This document shows positions 58,132-64,000 of a stretch of DNA of 64,000 nucleotides, piece by piece. The DNA is from Hygrocybe punicea (lineage: Eukaryota > Basidiomycota > Agaricomycetes > Agaricales > Hygrophoraceae). Under the pieces are notes generated by a model, which had not been told where the DNA came from, did no database searches, and saw only the letters and a list, made by a program, of their open reading frames with translations. The stretch is from positions 1,364,001 to 1,428,000 of the forward strand of contig OY744472.1 of assembly GCA_963556145.1 (NCBI GenBank). The letters run 5' to 3'. Every line of letters begins with the position of its first letter. The first letter of the stretch is position 1. Position numbers and translations under genes: made by a program.

Positions 58132-59550
58132 GTGACATCTTCAACAACAACCCCACCAATGCTGCTCAGCTATCACAAGATACAATCCTCCCACGACGAA
58201 TTTCTCCAGGCCCTTGACGAAAATACGCACCAAGACCTTGCCAACACGATAGCGGGGGTGCAGGAAGTTGACCAAATGGCCCATGAAGTCATGCAAGAGG
58301 GCCATGAGGTGGAAGCATCCCAATGGGTATCCAAATGGAAGCGGGCACTGGTACATGGTCAAATAACACAAGGCCAATTCACAACTGAGCGTAACGCAGA
58401 CAACAGCATGCCTATGTAGGTATTACCACGGAAATCTGGGAGGGCGGGATCAAGGTCGTTGAGTCCGCCGGATGGAGGAGCGCTGGGATGCTGATGGTGG
58501 AAATCAAATGCTGGATCGTGAACCGCCGGGAACATATACGATGGGAACAGGAGATGGCAACCTGAGAGGCAGAAGAGAAGGCACAATGCCAGGAGGAGGA
58601 TCAAAGGGAGGCTGAGGTGGCAGTGGAAAGGGAATGGGCAGCTGAAGAGGAAGCAACCTGATGCCAGAAGGAACGAGAGGAGGAGGCAGCAACTGCTAAA
58701 TGGGAATATGAAGCCAAGCGTAAACAACTGGCAGCTGAATTCATCCTGGAGCAGCAGAGGAGAAACGCCAAGTACTGGGTGATTCCTGATGGGTTTGAGG
58801 ATGTAGGAGGGGAGCTCTCGCAAATGCAACATATGGACGGTCCAATTGGTGGGGCGGCTGATGACGTGGATGATGCAGTCTCCTCTCCCTTGATTCACGA
58901 AATGGAGTGGGAGGCAGCACAACTCAAGGAAATCAAGCAAAAGAATCTGGCAGACAACGGTTTAGAAGACTTCTCCATCCTGAGGGGAAGCCATTCGTCA
59001 TGCAGATCTGGCTTTGCGTGAATGTGTGAGGTCTTATGGTCAAGCTCACAGGGCATTGGTAAACCTGGGTGTGGACAATGAAACATTGGCACATTACCAA
59101 GAAATTCATAGAGAGGATTTGAAGCATAGTGGAGATGTTGTGGAAGAAAACAGGTTTGGGCAAAAGAGTGATGCATTGGCATGGTGTTGGAGAATGGGTG
59201 ACCAGAACAAGGAACAGCAGGACAACTGGATGTCAGAATGTGAGTTTTCAAATGAGATCTACCACAATATACCATTGAAGTTGCAGTAGTTTACAGAGTG
59301 AACCGGTTGAGAGCAAAGGCTAGAGCAGAGAGAGCAGGGGAAGAGGAAAAAATGGTGTTGGCAGAGATGGAGTTTACCATAAGATGGTACAGGTTTCAAC
59401 AACGACTGTGGCAGGAAAGAGGGAGACAAGCACTGCAGTCTTCAAGGCAGGGAAGGGGACATCACGCATATGCTGAGAAGCAAGTTCTAATGTGGAAAAG
59501 ATTTGCAGAAGCAGTGAAGGAAGGTTTTCCAGGGAATGTTGTTGAATAGT
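58132..59550 (+). pseudogene. Retroelement or KDZ-associated coding remnant
   Basis: Overlapping broken frames downstream of an LTR end: 58132-58419 (HDEFLQALDENTHQDLANTI), 59000-59289 (RALVNLGVDNETLAHYQEIH) and 59298-59549 (EMEFTIRWYRFQQRLWQERG..GHHAYAEKQVLMWKRFAEAV). The last block resembles C-terminal parts of KDZ-class transposase proteins of mushrooms, but the LTR placed directly upstream would suit a gag gene. Assignment open. Confidence 0.4.
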
Positions 59551-59689
59551 AACAGGGACAATGGGCAAATTTCTTTGGGAGTCAAATATTGTCCTTGCTG
59601 GTCTTATTTAATGCTCATTGCATATAAACATCATGTCCAATGAGGCACATCCAATATTGTTGGGAAATAAATATCCAACCCATCATACA

Positions 59690-60640
59690 CCGCTTAATTT
59701 GATTGGTGCCCCCATGTCAGCCAATCCAATGGAAATGGGAACCCAATATCCTGCTGATGTTGGCCTAGTGTGTCATAAATGACCCACTTGTCCGAGATAG
59801 GTTGGATAACAAGATGGGTGGGATCAAATACAAGTGCGGAATAAATATCACACCCAGCTCAGCCCATCCAATGCCAGTGGGGGACAAATATCTCACCCCA
59901 TCTCAGCTAGTGTTGCCATGGCTATAGCCGATGTTTTTTGAAAAATTGCCTTTTTAGGCTAGTAAAATTAGCTAAAATTATGAAAATATTTGAGGAGATG
60001 GGCAAAGCTGAGTGGTCACTTAAGGGTGCTAAGAATTTGGTGCTCAATCTTCAGAGTTATTCAACCATAGCTGTTGGACAGTAGCTGACTAGACTCAACA
60101 GCTATGGTTGAATAACTCTGAAGATTGAGCACCAAATTCTTAGCACCCTTAAGTGACCCCTCAGCTTTTGGCTTTGCCCATCTCCTCAAATATTTTCATA
60201 ATTTTAGCTAATTTTACTAGCCTAAAAAGGCAATTTTTCAAAAAACATCGGCTATAGCTGTGGCAACACTAATCTCAGCCCATCCAATGAAAGTGGGGAA
60301 TAAATATCCCACTCTATCTTGGCCCATCCAATGCAACTGGGGAGTAAATATCCCACCCCATCTCAGCCCATCCAATGCCAGTGGGGAATTAATATCACAC
60401 CCTGACTCGGCCCATCCAATGAAATTGGGAAATAAATATCCCACCCCATCTCGGCCCATCCAATACAATTGGGGAATTAATGGGAAATCCTTATTTCTAA
60501 CTTTATGGGCCCATTCAATATCAAGGGAAAGAAATATCTTGGCTCATCTCGGCCCATCCAATCCTATAGGTCTGGATAATATCCCAGCCCATCTTGGCCC
60601 ATCCACTGGGATTGGAGGTTTAGCTCATGGGCTCTCCCAA
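59690..60640. repeat. Minisatellite, unit about 46-48 bp, interrupted by a MITE
   Basis: Repeats of CTCGGCCCATCCAATG..GGGGAATAAATATCCCACCCCAT, at least ten imperfect units, split by element M at 59908-60270. Confidence 0.85.
59908..60270. mobile_element. M: hairpin hAT-like MITE, 363 bp
   Basis: TAGTGTTGCC..ATGGCTATAGCCGATG at the left, complement at the right; almost the whole element is one palindrome with arms of about 170 bp and a small loop near 60085. Perfect duplication ATCTCAGC (59900-59907, 60271-60278). Confidence 0.95.
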
Positions 60641-60649
60641 TGTTCCTGA

Positions 60650-61355
60650 TCAAAAATCCAATGCAAGGTGCGGTATAAGTTCACAAACTGGTGCTGGTAA
60701 ATTGTCAAATACATCTTGTAGTAGTAGGCCGGCCATATCTTCTGTGTCTTTTGCTTTGGCAGCTAATCCGTTTGCCCACTTCACGTGTGTCCACATCTCC
60801 TTTGAATATCGTTTTTCTCCCAGCTCATCTGTGGTTATGATCCACTCTTTGAGGGTGCAGATTCGCTTGATCTTTGTTGGTTTTGGGATTGTGTTCTTTG
60901 GCCATTCCTTCTCAAATTCCTCAACTAATTTGTCCCAGTCCATTTTTGTGTCATTTGCAAGTTTATCAAACCACTGAACCACTATTCCTGTGTACTTGAG
61001 GTTGTTTTGGAAGCATTCTATTTTCATTTTGTTGGTAGTGTACTCTTTGTCCGCAATCTTGATTTTGATTTTGCGCATAGATTGCCCCAGCGCTAATTTT
61101 TCATCAAGTCCCCCATCCCAACGTAGGGATCCTGATTTGCCCATTTTTGGTCGGGGTGGTGGATCGTGTTGTTGTGCGGTTGGTGATGTGGGTGGTGTGT
61201 CCAGCATGCTGTGGCTGGAGAATTCTGAGTTGTTGGATGAGGTGGTGATGGATGATTCTGGGGTTAGAGTTGTTGTTCTTGAGCTTGATAGGGAGGTTGA
61301 ACCACTTGTGAATCTACCTCATTCATCTCAGGAACAGTTTGAGATGAACGATCCA
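60650..61355 (-). pseudogene. Retrotransposon gag-like fragment
   Basis: Open frame 61207-60650 on the minus strand (185 residues): LRWDGGLDEKLALGQSMRKI, VVQWFDKLANDTKMDWDKLV and a short helical C-terminus, matching the capsid-type gag of basidiomycete Ty3-like elements by pattern. Upstream (to 61355) VDSQVVQPPYQAQEQQ is a likely N-terminal tail. No zinc knuckle or protease follows. CpG-free, so old. Confidence 0.6.
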
Positions 61356-61998
61356 TGAAGATCTCACATGGGAAGGTATGGGTGTAGGTACAATGTCTTG
61401 GTGTACTGGTATTTAGGTTTTGGTGGTTGGGTCTGGTCTCTGTACTCTGGTCATGGGTCTTGGCTTGCATGCTCTTCTCAGGTCTCTGGTGAGTCTATTG
61501 GGTGTAGAGGTTGAATGCCGCTCTCATCACCATGTTGGAGTGGTCAGGACTCTCGGGCATCTAACAGGAAACTGAGTCTGGAGTCTGGAACATCGTGGAT
61601 TGGTTGGTCTCTGGCTCACGTGATCCTGCCCTTGCTACTACTCCAATGGTCCACTTCCTCATAAATGTTGGCACAAAATGTAAGTATGACAGAGGGTCGG
61701 CCAACCAATGCCTGATGGCCAGCCAATATATTCCAATGGGTCGGCCAACCCATGCCTGATGGCCAGCCAATATGTTCCAGAGGGTCAGCCAATCCATGTC
61801 TGATGGCAAGCTGAAGCCCCCATAGGGTTGGGGGAAATATCCCTGCTTGGCCAATCCACTCAGGCTGGCCAGCTGTATGCCTCAGCCAAGCCATCTGTCT
61901 TACAAAAGATATTGGTTGGCCAAGGTTGGCTGGCCCACTTCAAGTGGGAATTGTCCATCTTGGCTGACCCATGTTTCATGGAAAAGATATGCTGAAAG
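61356..61998. other. Degenerate sequence with a short tandem repeat
   Basis: 61690-61800 holds two to three units (about 46 bp) of GGCCAACCCATGCCTGATGG; the rest is unassigned. Confidence 0.5.
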
Positions 61999-62113
61999 GG
62001 CTCTGATCATTGCAATGAGAACGTATAGTCAGGTTGAGTGTTGGGCTGTGTTGCAGATTAAGTTGTGTCATATATGATGGGTTTTCGTGTATAGAGGGAC
62101 CATGCCCTCTACA
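61999..62113 (+). mobile_element. LTR 3'-end fragment
   Basis: GGCTCTGATCATTGCAATGA ... GACCATGCCCTCTACA, homologous to 57690-57882 with an internal deletion. Confidence 0.55.
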
Positions 62114-62589
62114 CTGCAGAACATCTTGCCACATACACAGCCAAGGTCAACTCCCACCTTACCATGCTGACCCAACAGTTGAACCACATCTGCGCCAACC
62201 ATGCCCTCCTCATTACATAACTTGAAATCATGGCCATGGACCAATGTGAAGGACTTGTTGAGACAACATGTCAGTGACTGGGCCAGGTATTTATCTGTAC
62301 ATTATGTGTTATATATATCTATCACTATATAAAATAGATGGACTTTTTTTTTCTTCTTTTTTTTCATGAGAAATAAATAGATGCATGAAAACAAGGGGGG
62401 GAAAAACCAATACTCCATCAGCTAGGTCCATACTGGCAAGGGTGAAGCCCAAAGAAGTTCCCAGCACAGAATGATTGGGACTAGTCACATCATTTGAGTT
62501 CATGTCAGAAATAGAATGGGAACAATAGGCATTCAAATGCAAAATAGATAACACCCCACCAGGTACACTTTATTGGAACCTCCAGGTCG

Positions 62590-63640
62590 ATGTCAAACTA
62601 AAATGGATCATTGGCAGCTAATTGTCATCAACAGGTTCATCAGATGCATGTGACCCATCAGCCAGAGAGTTGGATCCATTGGTTGAGGCATCAGGTTCAT
62701 GCATGTCCACTGGAAAGTGCAGAAAGTCAGTGAGGGAAATCAAGAGTCATGAGCAGCTACAATATGGTATAAGCCAGAAAGCCATGTACCAGGTATGAGA
62801 AATGGTTCTGTCCAATTCAGCAAGGATGTAGGACTGACTACCCATTTTGCAGGTGACAATCATTGGTCCAAACCAATGTAGCTTTGATTTCTGGTCTACA
62901 GACATTTCAACACATGAATTCTGAATGAGTACTAGATCGCTGGGTCACAAGTCATAGTTCTTGATCATATTCACAAATTTATCTTTGAATTGTCAGACAG
63001 ACTCGAACCAAGACTTTAACACATGATCCTTAATGGTGTCAAGATCCTCAGGCCATTGGCACAACTGTTGGGCATGAAGAGCAATGAGCTCCACCATTGT
63101 CACAGCATTTTGCCATGGGACCAAATAGGTTCCTTCAGCCGAAATGAACGGAAAGAGTGGCTCGACACCATGAACCATGTAATACAACAAGTATCCTAGA
63201 CCCTGCTGGGTGGTAACACTTTCCACTGAAGAGGGAATCTCTGGGCCTCAGAGGGAAAGGCTCAGGGGGAGCCACTGCAGGAAGGGGGAAGCTGGGGAAA
63301 ACCCTTGTTGATGACGAAGCTACAAACAGGAAAGGAAACACTATCTAAGGGTCCTCAGGGTCCTAGGGGCTCACAGCACCTGCTGCACTGGCCAAAACAC
63401 TGAGTGCACAACAGTATGCCAATTCCACTCATCTCCACTGCATGTCTTCATTATCCCTTTGTGAGCATCCCAATGGCCTGGGAATTGTAGGGCAAAATCT
63501 GGATATATTGGATATCAACACAATCCATGAGACAATTGAGTGCATAGATGAATGGAGGGCCATTATCCATGACAATTTCTTCCAAAGCCCCACCAGGACA
63601 ATATTTCCTCAGAGATAAAGGTGCCTATTGTGGAGCCCCT
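62590..63640 (-). pseudogene. Ty3-type retrotransposon integrase fragment
   Basis: Minus-strand frames read, in order, MDNGPPFIYALNCLMDCVDI (integrase core, D-N-G), QQGLGYLLYYMVHGVEPLFP, LDTIKDHVLKSWFESV, PSDLVLIQNS, LHWFGPMIVTCKMGSQSYIL and AELD, i.e. the end of a gypsy-type pol. Several stops and shifts. The gag fragment at 60650-61355 lies on the wrong side to belong to the same element. Confidence 0.75.
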
Positions 63641-64000
63641 TTCTCCAGTAGACCCAGTCATTTTGGTTAACCCAATCACAGATATAGTTGCAAAGGATAG
63701 GTACACATAGTGCAGTTGCTTGCTGGGGGGGTAGGTTAACACAAAAGACAGCTCTTGCTGGGGAAATGTGGTGTGGTAGGTTGACCCAGGTACAGCTCTT
63801 GCTTGACAAGGGCTACTGGGTGGGTCAACCCAGTGTCAGCTCTGCCATGGGGTAGGTTAACCCAGGGCAGCTATTCCTGGATGGATGGGTTGACCCAGGT
63901 CCAACTGTTCAAGCAATGTGGGTTGACCTGACCTCAGCTGTTACTGCAGCACTGGGTTGACCCAGGTCCAGCACTTGCTGCAGGGTAGGTTGACTGGGGT
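63640..64000. repeat. Minisatellite, unit about 38-42 bp, running off the window
   Basis: Repeats of GGGTAGGTTAACCCAGG..CAGCTCTTGCTG; GTTAACCCA/GTTGACCCA recurs at least seven times and continues to the last base. Confidence 0.8.

Noticed and set aside
60650..63640. gag (60.65-61.36 kb) and integrase (62.6-63.6 kb) as one minus-strand retrotransposon
   Set aside because: On the minus strand the integrase would precede gag, the wrong order; they are separate remnants.
1..64000. tRNA or rRNA genes
   Set aside because: Looked for GGTTCRANYCC-type B boxes with a paired acceptor stem; the few GTTCGA-like strings lie inside coding exons or lack partner arms.

Overview
The window looks like nuclear DNA of a mushroom-forming basidiomycete (Agaricomycetes). 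The genes carry several introns of about 45-75 bp with GT..AG ends, and the families are typical of that group: a fungal ubiquitin-like-domain protein next to a von Willebrand A protein, the chitin synthase export chaperone Chs7, a decayed TET/JBP dioxygenase, a decayed Crinkler-like gene and a MarY-like Tc1/mariner relic. No RNA gene or CRISPR array was found. A 100-bp run of N (3254-3353) lies in the loop of an inverted repeat.

Layout. 1-4.3 kb: a decayed repeat-family gene, a gene fragment and a long inverted repeat. 4.3-8.8 kb: an intact gene island with peroxisomal-type KAPA synthase (biotin pathway), a ubiquitin-like-domain protein and a vWA protein. 9.2-26.5 kb: a dense nest of hAT-like terminal-inverted-repeat (TIR) elements, solo LTRs and MITEs; most ends are placed to the base by 8-bp target-site duplications (TSDs). 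26.5-42 kb: second gene island with a KAPA-synthase pseudogene copy, a 2-oxoglutarate/Fe(II) dioxygenase, Chs7, an acidic unknown protein, an intact MFS transporter, a mariner relic, a gamma-glutamylcyclotransferase-like protein and an inverted, broken copy of the MFS gene. 42-64 kb: CpG-poor repeat graveyard with fold-back elements, further hAT-like elements, Crinkler-like and TET/JBP relics, gag and integrase fragments of LTR retrotransposons, and three minisatellites.

Main novelty. The non-autonomous hAT-like elements have diverged TIRs but share an internal plan: low-complexity (CAN/CAG) exon-like blocks, a short exon end coding for a G-G/D-G-A/V-S/P-T-P type peptide on a GC-rich palindrome 8-12 nt before a splice donor (GTATGT/GTAAGT), and then, 3' of these in the sense direction, a tripartite palindrome centred on CAATTG whose outer half-sites (ACCTCGCRAACA / TGTTTGCGAGGT) sit about 21 bp on either side. 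The spacing is kept in about ten copies in six elements. No transposase for these elements was recognised in the window.

Insertion order can be read directly: element E2 was hit by F and G2, F was hit by two solo LTRs and A2, G was hit by H, and E1 was hit by A1 and a TA-flanked MITE. CpG content falls with age, consistent with 5-methylcytosine deamination. Exon coordinates were worked out by hand from reading frame and splice signals.
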